Positions 1 to 8,271 are shown, numbered from the stretch's first letter. The stretch is DNA of 33,315 nt from an uncultured Rickettsiales bacterium (GCA_900550495.1 URSJ01000011.1:1-33315), one strand, 5' to 3'. The notes: generated by a model not told the origin, from the sequence alone. Numbers and translations are program-made.

Positions 1-37
1 AAAACGGTCTTCGTGGATATTTCCAAATGCTTTTGAA

Positions 38-685
38 TTACGACATCATTTCCGATTGTTTTTTCCGCCACCGTTCTATGTTGCCGTGGTGACCGGACAG
101 CAGGACTTCTGGGACATTGCGTCCACGCCATACTGACGGGCGGGTGTATAACGGCCATTCCAGCCCCCCGATTTCAAAACTTTCGTTTGCAGTGGATTCA
201 CTGCCACCGTGCAGAACATTATCCATCACGCGAACACAACTGTCAATAAAAACTTGGGCGGCAATTTCACCCCCAGACAGTATATAATCGCCGATTGATA
301 ATTCCATTATATCATATTCATCAATGATTCGTTGGTCAATTCCTTCGTATCGGCCACACAGCAATGTGTATGTTGCGTCCCGATTGGCGGCAAACTGGCG
401 CACCATTTTTTGGTTCAGTGTTGGGCCACGTGGGGAAAAATAAATAACCCTGCCCCGCGTTTTGACAGAATCAATCGCCGCACCCAGTGCGTCTGGGCGC
501 ATAACCATACCGGCCCCACCCCCGAATTGTTCGTCATCAACACTGCCATAATTATTGATTGCAAAATCACGAATATTTATCGCGTCATACGACCATATCC
601 CGCGTTCTAGTGCACGACCAACCACCCCACCGGACAATGTGCCCGGGAACATTTCTGGAAAAATGGTCAGTATGTTAAAGTGCAT
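38..685 (-). CDS. trmD: tRNA (guanine37-N1)-methyltransferase
   Basis: This protein of 215 aa matches TrmD, the SPOUT-class enzyme that uses S-adenosylmethionine to methylate G37 next to the anticodon and so suppresses +1 frameshifting. The start MHFNILTIFPEMF, the GGGAGMVMRPD segment near residue 55, LLCGRYEGID near 110 and the knot segment SIGDYILSGGE near 132 are family hallmarks. It is slightly shorter than the E. coli enzyme (about 255 aa) and ends soon after RRKKQ, so the C-terminal domain is trimmed. It begins 2 bp after rimM and is the last complete gene of the rpsP-rimM-trmD operon. The 37 bp beyond its stop show no start codon, so the usual rplS neighbour, if present, lies outside the window. 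Confidence 0.96.
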   Translation of the reverse strand: MHFNILTIFPEMFPGTLSGGVVGRALERGIWSYDAINIRDFAINNYGSVDDEQFGGGAGMVMRPDALGAAIDSVKTRGRVIYFSPRGPTLNQKMVRQFAANRDATYTLLCGRYEGIDQRIIDEYDIMELSIGDYILSGGEIAAQVFIDSCVRVMDNVLHGGSESTANESFEIGGLEWPLYTRPSVWRGRNVPEVLLSGHHGNIERWRKKQSEMMS

Positions 686-687
686 CG

Positions 688-1152
688 CTATACCGTGATA
701 ATTTTGTTTGCCATATCAACATCTGCGCCCAAGAACGACACCATATCCCCGTTATCCAGTTCAATAATATCGCCGGCACCATAGTTTTGAAAACACGCCA
801 CGCGCCCTATTTTGTGACCGCCACGCATAACGGTAAAACCAATCAAGTCCGATTGGTAATATTCGCCGTCTGATGTTTCTGGTAATGCGTCGCGCGTAAT
901 AAACAACTGGGTTCCGCGCAAGCCTTCGGCCGCAGTGCGGTCGTTTATGCCGTCTATTTTCGCAACGATAACATCAGATGTCGGATTTAAACGACGCACA
1001 AAGTGAAATGCGTCTGGCGCACAGCAATCGCACAGGATTTCAAATGTTTGGAAATCCATTGGACTGGCGGTGTATGTCTGGACGCGAAATTCACCCCGGA
1101 TACCCTGGGGTGCGACGATTTTTCCAACCAAGATTTTTGATGTTTCTGACAT
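688..1152 (-). CDS. rimM: 16S rRNA processing protein RimM
   Basis: RimM binds ribosomal protein S19 and helps mature the 30S head. The N-terminal stretch SKILVGKIVAPQGIRGEFRVQTYT is the classic RimM beta-barrel opening, and the C-terminal half (YYQSDLIGFTVM, then AGDIIELDNGDMVSFLG) fits the PRC-barrel domain. I start at the ATG giving MSETSKIL (154 aa), because homologues begin a few residues before ILVGKI. An upstream in-frame ATG at 1191 would add 13 residues encoded by a hairpin and has no family support. Neither start has a strong Shine-Dalgarno sequence, so translation is probably coupled within the operon. Confidence 0.94.
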   Translation of the reverse strand: MSETSKILVGKIVAPQGIRGEFRVQTYTASPMDFQTFEILCDCCAPDAFHFVRRLNPTSDVIVAKIDGINDRTAAEGLRGTQLFITRDALPETSDGEYYQSDLIGFTVMRGGHKIGRVACFQNYGAGDIIELDNGDMVSFLGADVDMANKIITV

Positions 1153-1168
1153 AGTATATTTACTGAAC

Positions 1169-1189
1169 GCGCCCACGTGTTGTGGGCGC
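1169..1189 (-). other. Hairpin between rpsP and rimM
   Basis: An 8-bp perfect GC-rich stem (GCGCCCAC pairing with GTGGGCGC, 5-nt loop) lies in the 51-bp rpsP-rimM gap. It is not followed by a T-run on the minus strand, so it is not an obvious intrinsic terminator. It could tune the ratio of S16 to RimM/TrmD through RNA stability, attenuation or initiation control. That role is inference; only the structure is seen. Confidence 0.5.
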
Positions 1190-1203
1190 ACAGGTTTGCA
1201 AAA

Positions 1204-1626
1204 TTATTCAGCGACTGTTTCCGCTGGGGCCGCGGCTGCTTCTTTTGCAGCGGCCTCTGCGGCGGCCTTTTCTTCGGCGATTTTCGCCAATTTTTCAGCC
1301 TTGTCTTTGATTTTCATCTGGGTCTTTTCAGACTGCAAGTGCTTTTTTGTCTGAACTGGCACAGGCTTTTTCGCAACCAAGCCAGCATTCGCCAAGAAAC
1401 GATACACACGGTCAGATGGTTTTGCGCCCTTGGCCAACCAAGCCTTGATTTTGTCAATGTCTAAAACAACGCGTTTTTCACTGTCGCGTGGCTGCATTGG
1501 ATCATATTTACCAACAGTTTCCAACGTGTTCCCAGAATTACGTGCGTTACGTGAATCTGTAACAACGACATGATAATATGGGCGTTTTTTTGCACCGAAA
1601 CGCGCCAAACGAATAACAGTTGCCAT
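1204..1626 (-). CDS. rpsP: 30S ribosomal protein bS16
   Basis: The start MATVIRLARFGAKKRPYYHVVVTDSRNARNSG identifies bS16, a small-subunit protein needed for 30S assembly. The chosen ATG follows an AAGGAG Shine-Dalgarno at good spacing; a longer frame upstream would only add leader residues. At 140 aa it is much longer than the E. coli protein (82 aa). The extra C-terminus is a charged Ala/Lys/Glu-rich tail ending APAETVAE, a type of extension common in alphaproteobacteria. It is the first gene of the leftward rpsP-rimM-trmD operon and has a strong promoter about 140 bp upstream. Confidence 0.97.
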   Translation of the reverse strand: MATVIRLARFGAKKRPYYHVVVTDSRNARNSGNTLETVGKYDPMQPRDSEKRVVLDIDKIKAWLAKGAKPSDRVYRFLANAGLVAKKPVPVQTKKHLQSEKTQMKIKDKAEKLAKIAEEKAAAEAAAKEAAAAPAETVAE

Positions 1627-1766
1627 AATTTTGCTCCTTAGTATTTTTAACTGTTTGACCACACAAAAAAACCATCATCAAAGACAAAACTTGTCGGTTG
1701 ATGTTCCACACGCATACCGCGAACTGGATTTACTGTGATGGCAATCTGGTGGGATTTGCGAACGCT

Positions 1767-1795
1767 ATTATGATGTAAATTTTATCAAAAGTCAA
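1767..1795 (-). promoter_or_regulatory. Promoter of the rpsP operon
   Basis: On the minus strand TTGACT (1795-1790) and CATAAT (1772-1767) are separated by exactly 17 bp. Transcription would begin near 1760, giving an rpsP leader of about 135 nt that is AT-rich and ends with AAGGAG. No recognised riboswitch is visible in the leader. Confidence 0.75.
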
Positions 1796-1802
1796 ATAAA
1801 TG

Positions 1803-1831
1803 TTGAAAAATATCCGTAAAAAAACTAGCAT
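1803..1831 (+). promoter_or_regulatory. Promoter of the lipoprotein gene at 1871
   Basis: TTGAAA (1803-1808) and TAGCAT (1826-1831) with a 17-bp spacer stand about 40 bp upstream of the ATG. They are arranged back to back with the rpsP promoter. Confidence 0.5.
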
Positions 1832-1870
1832 GTGAAGCATGACGGGGTACATAACAAAAAAGGATAGGAA

Positions 1871-2236
1871 ATGAAAAAAATGTTTTTAATTGGCGTTGCC
1901 GTTGCAAGTTTAACGGCGTGCGACAAATCAGATGCAACAATAAACCAAGATGTAGCAACCGTTCAGGCCGTTGTTGCGGCCAATATGGAGACTAGTCGGG
2001 TTTTGACTCGCCCGGGCGATGTAGTGTTGAAAGTCGTGGCGACAGATGAATTAACAGCCATTGCAGCTAAAGAAAAGAATGCTAAATTTTATGGAACAGG
2101 TGAATATTTGCCTGAAACTGTCCAGGATGGTTATTGTTTGATAAATATCACCGAATTACAGGACTATCGCATCTTGTGCGGTGTGCCGGAAAATTACGAT
2201 GACCCATATGCGGTTGCACTGAAAATTGAACAATAA
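1871..2236 (+). CDS. Small predicted lipoprotein, unknown function
   Basis: This 121-aa protein starts with a short lipoprotein signal peptide. Lysines at 2-3 are followed by a hydrophobic core and the lipobox L-T-A-C with Cys17, so the mature chain would be lipid-anchored in the envelope. The remainder is hydrophilic with two further cysteines in its second half (GYCLIN and RILCGV), possibly a disulfide. An AGGATAGGA-like ribosome site precedes the ATG. It is a single-gene unit: its own promoter lies upstream and a strong terminator directly follows. I do not recognise the family. Confidence 0.8.
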   Translation: MKKMFLIGVAVASLTACDKSDATINQDVATVQAVVAANMETSRVLTRPGDVVLKVVATDELTAIAAKEKNAKFYGTGEYLPETVQDGYCLINITELQDYRILCGVPENYDDPYAVALKIEQ

Positions 2237-2260
2237 AAAACGCCCAAACGGGCGTTTTTT
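2235..2260 (+). terminator. Intrinsic terminator after the 1871 lipoprotein
   Basis: A CGCCC/GGGCG stem extended by A-tract/T-tract pairing has a 4-nt loop and a run of six T. It separates the lipoprotein gene from the DUF2155 promoter that begins 10 bp later. Confidence 0.85.
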
Positions 2261-2269
2261 ATTACATAT

Positions 2270-2298
2270 TTGACATTGTGGGTGGGCAATTGTAAAAT
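2270..2298 (+). promoter_or_regulatory. Promoter giving a leaderless DUF2155 mRNA
   Basis: A consensus TTGACA (2270-2275), a 17-bp spacer and TAAAAT (2293-2298) are followed after only 7 nt by the ATG at 2306. The predicted transcription start therefore falls on or next to the start codon, leaving no room for a Shine-Dalgarno sequence. Confidence 0.75.
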
Positions 2299-2305
2299 GT
2301 CGGGT

Positions 2306-2662
2306 ATGAAAAAGATTTTTTTATTTTCGTTAGGATTGGCAATGGCGTTGGGTGCGCCGATTGCATCGCACGCATACATTGATCGCAACACTGCGACTGT
2401 TCGCATTATGAACAAGGCTGCCGGCAAGGTGCAACAGGTAAATCTGGCGGTGGGACGTGCGACAACGTTTGAAAAACTGGATATCACTGTGCGCTCGTGC
2501 AAACAGACAGACCCATTCCAGGCCGAAGATTATTTCGCATTTTTGGAAATTTCCAAATCTGGCGAAGGACAGATTTTTGGTGGTTGGATGTCGCGCAATG
2601 AGCCGGGCGATAATCCGCTGCAAAATGCCGACTATGATGTGTGGCTGGTAAAGTGTGAATAA
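2306..2662 (+). CDS. DUF2155 domain secreted protein
   Basis: The mature protein carries the pattern of the alphaproteobacterial DUF2155 family: VRIMNKAAGKVQQVNLAVGRATTFEKLDITVRSCKQ, then FLEISK, FGGWM and a YDVWLVKC ending with a terminal Cys. The two conserved cysteines may form a disulfide. The start MKKIFLFSLGLAMALG gives a clean Sec signal peptide with cleavage after SHA near residue 23, so it is periplasmic (118 aa precursor). The upstream in-frame ATG at 2297 lies inside the -10 box and cannot be used from this promoter. Function of the family is unknown. It heads a rightward cluster leading to tsaD. Confidence 0.85.
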   Translation: MKKIFLFSLGLAMALGAPIASHAYIDRNTATVRIMNKAAGKVQQVNLAVGRATTFEKLDITVRSCKQTDPFQAEDYFAFLEISKSGEGQIFGGWMSRNEPGDNPLQNADYDVWLVKCE

Positions 2663-2672
2663 GGGGGAACAA

Positions 2673-2978
2673 ATGTTTTCATTAAAAAAATCATTAAAAT
2701 TGATAATTGGTGTGGCGGCATTGGTGTTGGTTGTTGTTATGTTTTCGTGCACAATGCGGTCGGGCGAATTGGAAAATGGGAACCTGGGTGCCTGGCGCAA
2801 GGCGTCGGTTGATCGTCGCACCGCGGCGGCACAAATGTTGGTTGCGTCGGACAAGGACACAGACCTGTTGGTTGCGTGCATTGATAAAATGGCAACAATT
2901 CCAGAATCTGGTGAAATGGATGTTCGCACGGCGGCGTCCCTGTGCCAGACGGGTATTGAAATCAATCAAAATCAATAA
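2673..2978 (+). CDS. Small membrane-anchored protein, unknown
   Basis: This 101-aa protein begins MFSLKKSLKL and has one hydrophobic segment (about residues 9-25, VAALVLVVVMF) ending in a cysteine. It could be a signal anchor or an atypical lipoprotein signal; the -2 Phe makes the lipobox poor. The rest is soluble and ends in a Gln/Asn-rich tail. I start at the ATG 7 nt after an AGGGGG Shine-Dalgarno rather than the in-frame ATG at 2655, which overlaps the DUF2155 end. It sits between DUF2155 and the DUF1460-like gene with short gaps, so it is probably co-transcribed. No family was recognised. Confidence 0.75.
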   Translation: MFSLKKSLKLIIGVAALVLVVVMFSCTMRSGELENGNLGAWRKASVDRRTAAAQMLVASDKDTDLLVACIDKMATIPESGEMDVRTAASLCQTGIEINQNQ

Positions 2979-2983
2979 TTTTT

Positions 2984-3679
2984 ATGCGTTGGGTTGTGGC
3001 TGCTTTTATGCTGGTGGGATGCGTGTCGCATAGTGCCGATGACGCGTCAATTGGTGCCCGGTATCTGGGCGCAAGATATCAAATTGACCCATTGGGCGAG
3101 GAACGCGCCCCAGATACAGACCCGCTGATACGCACAGATGCGTTTGATTGCACAACATTTGTTGAGACGTCACTGGCGGCGGGCAATATTGATAAATTGA
3201 CCCGAATTCGGTATAAAAACGGTGTGATTGGTTTTAAAAATCGTAATCATTTTATTGAATCTGATTGGATTCCAAATAATTCTGATATTGTAAAAAATGC
3301 CAGTGCGCAATACGGTCAAACCGCTGTGCGTCATGTGGTAATTGACCGGGCGGCGTGGTTGCGTCGGGTGCATAATATTGATGCCGATGATGCGTCGATT
3401 GCGGTCGATATGGAATATATCCCATATCAAAACATCACGACGATAAACAATACCGAACCAATGGTTGTGCTATTTATTGTTGGCAATGATAAAAAAAGTG
3501 ATACACTGGGCACTGACCTGGCGGTTGTGCACATGGGTTTTTTGTTACCAGGTGGCACTTTACGACATGCGTCCAGCGTCGCCGGTCGCGTTGTTGATGT
3601 GGACTTTTACGAATATATAGCGGTGCGCACCAGAAACAAAAACGATATTGGAATAACATTATTGGAAATACTAAAATGA
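2984..3679 (+). CDS. DUF1460-type lipoprotein, likely peptidoglycan amidase
   Basis: This 231-aa protein has a short lipoprotein signal with lipobox L-V-G-C (Cys13). The mature part shows features of the DUF1460 group, which has an NlpC/P60-like papain fold and acts on cell-wall peptides: FDCTTFVET with candidate nucleophile Cys56, NRNHFIESDWI near 88-96, VHMGFL with His183, and LRHASS..GRVV near 194-203. It would be anchored in the envelope facing peptidoglycan. Its stop overlaps the tsaD start in an ATGA, so the two are translationally coupled. The fold assignment is from motif recall and is less certain than the secretion signal. Confidence 0.72.
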   Translation: MRWVVAAFMLVGCVSHSADDASIGARYLGARYQIDPLGEERAPDTDPLIRTDAFDCTTFVETSLAAGNIDKLTRIRYKNGVIGFKNRNHFIESDWIPNNSDIVKNASAQYGQTAVRHVVIDRAAWLRRVHNIDADDASIAVDMEYIPYQNITTINNTEPMVVLFIVGNDKKSDTLGTDLAVVHMGFLLPGGTLRHASSVAGRVVDVDFYEYIAVRTRNKNDIGITLLEILK

Positions 3680-4806
3680 TTGATGAAAGTTTAATTCGTA
3701 TGGATATGGGAAAATTAGCGGGGGCATCGTCGACGGATGCGTCAGCACGCCCTGTTCTGTGTTTAGGCATTGAATCGTCGTGTGATGAAACATCGGCAGC
3801 AATTGTGGATTCAAACCGCAACATTTTATCGCACATAATTTATTCCCAGATTCCAGAGCATCAAAAATACGGTGGTGTTGTGCCAGAACTGGCGGCGCGT
3901 GCGCATATTTTGGCGATTGACCAGGTTGTGCGCCAGACGCTATTAAATGCCGGAAAAACAATTGATGATATTGACGTTATTGCCGCGACGGCTGGCCCTG
4001 GTTTGATTGGTGGGGTCTTAATCGGTTGGATGGCGGCAACCGGCATTGCCCAGGCGACAGGCAAACCGCTGGTTGCTGTCAATCACCTGGAAGGGCATGC
4101 GTTGGTTCCGCGCTTGCATGCGGCGGCAGCAAATGGTAAAGATGGCGCGATGTCTGTTGAGTTTCCGTATTTGTTGATGTTGGCGTCTGGCGGCCATTGC
4201 CAGATATTGCTGGTGCGTGGCGTTGGACAATATGAACTGATAGGACAAACGTTGGACGACAGTGCCGGCGAAGCATTTGACAAGGTTTCCAAAATGTTGG
4301 GATTGGGTTATCCTGGTGGGCCAATTGTGGACAATCGCGCAAAGTTGGGCAATGCACATGCTTTTGCGTTTCCACGCCCATTATGCGACAAACCGGGATG
4401 TGATTTTTCATTTAGTGGTATAAAAACTGCAGCCCGGACGTTTTTGGAACGCAACCCTGGGCCGCACAGTGATGAATTTATAAATGATTTTTGTGCATCA
4501 TTTCAAGCGGCGGTTGTTGATTGTATCATAAACCGTTTGAACAACGCGATGGGTGATGCACGTGTTGTTGCGTTGGCGCCAAAAACACTGGTGGTTGCAG
4601 GTGGTGTTGCCAAGAACAGCGCGATACGCAGTGCGATGGAAAAATTGGCCGCGCGTTGCGACATGGTGTTTGCCGCGCCACCAATGAATCTGTGCACGGA
4701 CAATGGCGCAATGATTGCGTGGGCGGGCATTGAAAATTATCGTCTGGGGCGTATTGTGCATGAAGCAATTGCACCGCGTCCACGCTGGCCGTTGACGGAA
4801 TTATGA
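3676..4806 (+). CDS. tsaD: tRNA N6-threonylcarbamoyladenosine synthase subunit TsaD
   Basis: TsaD transfers threonylcarbamoyl from its adenylate to A37 of ANN-decoding tRNAs, working with TsaB and TsaE. Diagnostic segments are GIESSCDETSAA (31-42), YGGVVPELAARAH (65-77), TAGPGLIGGVLIG (105-117), the iron-binding NHLEGH with His137 and His141, LASGGHCQ and the final CTDNGAMIAWAG. It is 376 aa, about 30 longer than usual because of an N-terminal extension before VLCLGIESS; an internal ATG at residue 9 or 11 could be the true start. The ATGA overlap with the upstream gene favours the long form. A partial tsaB lies at the right edge of the window. Confidence 0.96.
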   Translation: MIDESLIRMDMGKLAGASSTDASARPVLCLGIESSCDETSAAIVDSNRNILSHIIYSQIPEHQKYGGVVPELAARAHILAIDQVVRQTLLNAGKTIDDIDVIAATAGPGLIGGVLIGWMAATGIAQATGKPLVAVNHLEGHALVPRLHAAAANGKDGAMSVEFPYLLMLASGGHCQILLVRGVGQYELIGQTLDDSAGEAFDKVSKMLGLGYPGGPIVDNRAKLGNAHAFAFPRPLCDKPGCDFSFSGIKTAARTFLERNPGPHSDEFINDFCASFQAAVVDCIINRLNNAMGDARVVALAPKTLVVAGGVAKNSAIRSAMEKLAARCDMVFAAPPMNLCTDNGAMIAWAGIENYRLGRIVHEAIAPRPRWPLTEL

Positions 4807-4835
4807 TTGCGTATTTGCCGCGTTTGTGGTATAAT
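4807..4835 (+). promoter_or_regulatory. Promoter giving a leaderless mRNA for the 4843 gene
   Basis: TTGCGT (4807-4812), a 17-bp spacer and a perfect TATAAT (4830-4835) are followed after 7 nt by the ATG at 4843. The promoter begins immediately after the tsaD stop codon. Confidence 0.7.
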
Positions 4836-4842
4836 TTCAAGC

Positions 4843-5334
4843 ATGAAAGAATATATAAAATCTTATGATGATGCCACGCGCAAGGTGTTAGAACGTGCCG
4901 CACAACTGGACCGCTTTTTGTTGGATAAATTTGATGCGCAATACACACTGAATGATATCACCTATGTTTTGCGCAGTAAGTATAAAGACCCTTTGTTCCG
5001 TGACAAATATGTCGGCGACATGCAGTTTCGAGGGTTTACCCCATATCCCAAAGGTTTTTGTGCCTTGTCATCAATTTGTATCTATGAATTATACGGTGGC
5101 GATCAGATATGGACGCCGTCAGCGATTCATATGGGCAGTTGGGAATATGCACCTGTTGTATTCTTGCGCGATAATTTTAATGGTATTGCATTTGATGCAA
5201 CTGGTGATCAGTTTGCACCACTGCGCGTGCCGTATGAATTGGGAACGCCAATAAACCGTCCGATGGATAAAATGCGCACACCAAATAAACACGAATTTAT
5301 TCGCCAGATTAAACAAGAACTTGATAAACGATGA
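4843..5334 (+). CDS. Uncharacterised protein with possible Cys-His-Asp site
   Basis: This is a 163-aa soluble protein with no signal peptide. The central region contains KGFCALSSICIYELYGG, then SAIHMGSWEYAPVVFLRDNFNGIAFDATGDQF. The ordered Cys, His and Asp resemble papain/transglutaminase-type catalytic triads, but this is speculative and I do not recognise the family. A TTG-initiated frame reaching 4807 is rejected because the promoter occupies those bases and the ATG lies 7 nt after TATAAT. It is followed 13 bp later by xseA and is probably co-transcribed with it. Confidence 0.7.
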   Translation: MKEYIKSYDDATRKVLERAAQLDRFLLDKFDAQYTLNDITYVLRSKYKDPLFRDKYVGDMQFRGFTPYPKGFCALSSICIYELYGGDQIWTPSAIHMGSWEYAPVVFLRDNFNGIAFDATGDQFAPLRVPYELGTPINRPMDKMRTPNKHEFIRQIKQELDKR

Positions 5335-5347
5335 GAGATTATTTTCA

Positions 5348-6583
5348 ATGGGAAAACCAGAATCATATGTAAAGCCAGATACTGTGTTTAGTGTATCGGA
5401 CGCGTCTGCGTTGTTAAAGGGCGTTGTTGAAACCGCATTTCCGCGCATAAAAATCCGCGGTGAATTATCCCAGATTACACGTGCAACGTCGGGTCATATG
5501 TATATGACGATAAAGGATTCCGGGGCGGCAATTTCTGTTATCATTTGGCGCGGAACACCCGTATCGTTTAAACTGGAAGACGGAATGGAAGTTATTGTTA
5601 CTGGTCGCTTTACCACGTATCCTGCACGCAGTAATTACCAAATTGTCGTCAGTGAAATTGAAATGGCGGGTGTGGGTGCAATTCTAAAAATGTTGGAAGA
5701 ACGCAAACGCAAACTAGCGGCCGAAGGACTGTTTGACGCATCTCGCAAGAAACCGTTGCCCCGCCTGCCCCAGACAATCGGTGTCGTGACCAGTCCGACT
5801 GGTGCCGCGTTCCAGGATATTCAAAACAGGTTGCGCGAACGTTTTCCGGTGCGCGTAATATTGTATCCTGCCACTGTCCAGGGTGCGACGGCTGCCGCCG
5901 AGGTTGCGGCCGGTATCGAATATTTTAACCACGCAAAAAATGTTGATGTGATTATCGTTGCGCGTGGTGGTGGCAGTCTGGAAGATTTATTGCCTTTTTC
6001 TGAAGAAATTGTTGTTCGCGCCGCTGCGGCCAGCCAAATTCCGTTGATATCCGGTGTTGGACATGAACCAGATTGGATGCTGATTGATTTTGCTGCCGAT
6101 GTGCGTGCGCCAACTCCAACCGGCGCGGCAGAGACCGTCGTGCCAACAAAATTGTCGCTGTTCCAGGAACTGGATAATCTGTGGCATCGTATGTCGGCGA
6201 ATTTTACAACCCGCCTGGGAAATGCAAAATCGCGCGTTGATGCGATTATGATAAAAAATCCGCGCCAAATGGTGATGGAACAGGCACAACGCCTAGATGA
6301 TGTGACGCGCACAATGAATATAATTATCACGGGCAAATTGACCATGGCGCATCAAAAAATAGATATTGTGTCGACATTCCCAAATATAATGCAAAACAAA
6401 ATGGCGGCATTGAATCAGTCTGTGGAACACGTGGGACAAATGTTAAATTCACTAAGTTATAAAAGCGTGTTGGCGCGTGGATATGCGATTGCGCGTGGCG
6501 CAGATGGACGTATTATTAGCCGTGCCGAATGCGCACCACGTATTGCAACACTGGAATTTTCCGATGGTATATTGAATGTTTAA
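5348..6583 (+). CDS. xseA: Exodeoxyribonuclease VII large subunit
   Basis: XseA is the catalytic subunit of ExoVII, which degrades single-stranded DNA from both ends into short oligonucleotides. The N-terminal OB-fold is seen as FSVSDASALLKGVVETAFPRIKIRGELSQ with GHMYMTIKDSGAAISVIIW. The core has GVVTSPTGAAFQDI, VIIVARGGGSLEDLLPF and ISGVGHEPDWMLIDFAADVRAPTPTGAAE, all family signatures. The remaining C-terminal half is helical coiled coil ending with SVLARGYAI. At 411 aa it is near usual length. I use the ATG at 5348 (MGKPESY) instead of an upstream TTG. The small subunit gene xseB is not in the window. Confidence 0.95.
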   Translation: MGKPESYVKPDTVFSVSDASALLKGVVETAFPRIKIRGELSQITRATSGHMYMTIKDSGAAISVIIWRGTPVSFKLEDGMEVIVTGRFTTYPARSNYQIVVSEIEMAGVGAILKMLEERKRKLAAEGLFDASRKKPLPRLPQTIGVVTSPTGAAFQDIQNRLRERFPVRVILYPATVQGATAAAEVAAGIEYFNHAKNVDVIIVARGGGSLEDLLPFSEEIVVRAAAASQIPLISGVGHEPDWMLIDFAADVRAPTPTGAAETVVPTKLSLFQELDNLWHRMSANFTTRLGNAKSRVDAIMIKNPRQMVMEQAQRLDDVTRTMNIIITGKLTMAHQKIDIVSTFPNIMQNKMAALNQSVEHVGQMLNSLSYKSVLARGYAIARGADGRIISRAECAPRIATLEFSDGILNV

Positions 6584-6608
6584 AAACGCCAGTTTTGGCG
6601 TTTTTTTT
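6582..6608 (+). terminator. Bidirectional terminator between xseA and recN
   Basis: AACGCCA/TGGCGTT pairs around a short T-rich loop, with an A-tract on the left and eight T on the right. It can therefore stop xseA transcripts rightward and recN transcripts leftward. Confidence 0.85.
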
Positions 6609-6612
6609 AATA

Positions 6613-8265
6613 TCAGTGAATTAATGTTCGTGCGGTCGCCAATGATTCTGGGGTAATTTCTGCCCCGCTGATTATTCGGGCAATTTCGTTCAAGCGTTCG
6701 TCGCCAATAATTTGATGCACCGATGTTGTCGTTTTATCGGCGATAACATTTTTTTCTATCTTGAAATGACGATTGGCAAATCCAGCAACTTGGGCCGAAT
6801 GGGTAATGACCAATGCCTGGGATGTCGCAGCCAGTTTGTTCAGGCGCGATCCAACCGCACTGGCGGTCGCACCACTGATGCCGGTATCAACCTCGTCAAA
6901 AATAAATGTGTGGGCGGCATTTGTCCCGGCCAGGACAACGCGCAATGCCAGCATTAAACGCGCCAATTCACCACCTGATGCCGCACGATGCAGTGGCGAA
7001 AACGGCATACCTGGATTTGTTTTTATCATAAAAACAATATCATCAACGCCTGCGGACGATGGCACAATCTCTGTGCGGGTTACAGCAAAGTCTGCCTGGG
7101 CCAGTTTCAAATCTGGTAATTCACGCAGTATTAACGTGCGTAATTGTGCCCCAGCCGTGTTACGCATATCGGTCAACTTTGTAGCTAATTTATCAAATTC
7201 AGATTTACGTTCTGCGACCAATGTGTGCACGCGTTTTAATTCGGCATCAGAATTATCAATTGCGTTTAATGCTGTCGACATTTGTTCCAGTTTTGCAGGC
7301 AATTCATCTGCCGAAACGCGATGCTTGCGTGCCGCCGCACGGATTGCGAACAGACGCTCTTCGATGGCGTCAATGCTGTCGGTGTTGATTTCTGTTGGTG
7401 CCAATGCGTCAATTACATCAGATAAATCTTGGGCAATGTCATACAGTTTATCAATTTGTTCCTGGTGTGGGTTAGGCTCGGTCTTGATACGCTGCAGGGT
7501 ATGTGCCGCTGAAAATACCACGCTGTCTAATGAATTTCCGCGTGGAGCCAGTATCTCGTTCGCCTCGGCCAATATGGCTGCATCTTTTTCAGCGTTCATT
7601 ATTGCGCTGCGACGCGCAGCCAATTCGTCTTCTTCGCCCGGTTGCACGTTCAGTGTGCGCAATTCCGCTACGTTATGCTCTAAAAAATCGCGTTCTGATT
7701 CTGCTCGCGCTAGTAATTCATTTAATTCAGCCTGACGTTTTTGGGCCGCGTGATATTCATTATACGCCGTGCGCACATCGCGGGACAGTTGTGCATATCC
7801 ATCAATGTGCGCGACGCCAAATGCGTCCAATGTTGTGCGGTGCATTGCCGGATTCAGTAATGTATGATTTGCAAATTGACCGTGGATTTCAACCAATGCA
7901 TCACCGATCTGATTTAGCGTTTTTACAGATACCGGTGTGTCGTTTATCCATGCACGACTTTTGCCATCAGCGGCCAATGCGCGTCGTAAAATCAGCATAC
8001 CGTCATCAGCATCAATGCCGCTATCGTTCAATATCGATCGCACAGAATCAGGGACGCAATCAAATGTTGCGATTACCGATGCGCTGTCGCAACCGTGACG
8101 CACTAAACCAACGTCAGAACGTGCGCCCAATGCCAGTGATAGTGCATCCAGCAATATACTTTTTCCTGCACCTGTTTCGCCAGTCAGCACATTCAGTCCC
8201 GGCCCGAATTCCAGATTCAGTTTTTCAATCAATACGATATTTGAAATGTTTAATCCAATCAGCAT
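6613..8265 (-). CDS. recN: DNA repair protein RecN
   Basis: RecN is an SMC-like ATPase that gathers DNA ends during double-strand-break repair. The start MLIGLNISNIVLIEKLNLEF, Walker A GETGAGKS at 29-36, the long central coiled coil (about 150-370), the ABC signature SGGELARLMLAL, and Walker B with FIFDEVDTGISGATA then LVITHSAQVA are all present. Length 550 aa is normal. The gene follows addA and its nuclease on the same strand but has its own promoter, with TATAAT only 6 nt before the ATG, so the mRNA should be leaderless. It converges on xseA. Confidence 0.97.
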   Translation of the reverse strand: MLIGLNISNIVLIEKLNLEFGPGLNVLTGETGAGKSILLDALSLALGARSDVGLVRHGCDSASVIATFDCVPDSVRSILNDSGIDADDGMLILRRALAADGKSRAWINDTPVSVKTLNQIGDALVEIHGQFANHTLLNPAMHRTTLDAFGVAHIDGYAQLSRDVRTAYNEYHAAQKRQAELNELLARAESERDFLEHNVAELRTLNVQPGEEDELAARRSAIMNAEKDAAILAEANEILAPRGNSLDSVVFSAAHTLQRIKTEPNPHQEQIDKLYDIAQDLSDVIDALAPTEINTDSIDAIEERLFAIRAAARKHRVSADELPAKLEQMSTALNAIDNSDAELKRVHTLVAERKSEFDKLATKLTDMRNTAGAQLRTLILRELPDLKLAQADFAVTRTEIVPSSAGVDDIVFMIKTNPGMPFSPLHRAASGGELARLMLALRVVLAGTNAAHTFIFDEVDTGISGATASAVGSRLNKLAATSQALVITHSAQVAGFANRHFKIEKNVIADKTTTSVHQIIGDERLNEIARIISGAEITPESLATARTLIH

Positions 8266-8271
8266 GTGGGA

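Noticed and set aside
1070..1464. Plus-strand Ala/Phe-rich frames opposite rpsP and rimM
   Set aside because: They are complements of the Ala/Glu-rich bS16 tail.
2697..2965. Minus-strand frames opposite the small genes at 2300-3000
   Set aside because: Low-complexity shadow frames without starts or ribosome sites, while the plus-strand genes have signal peptides and Shine-Dalgarno sequences.
6773..7735. 320-aa plus-strand frame opposite recN
   Set aside because: It is a shadow of the recN coding frame with no ribosome site and no protein-like motifs.
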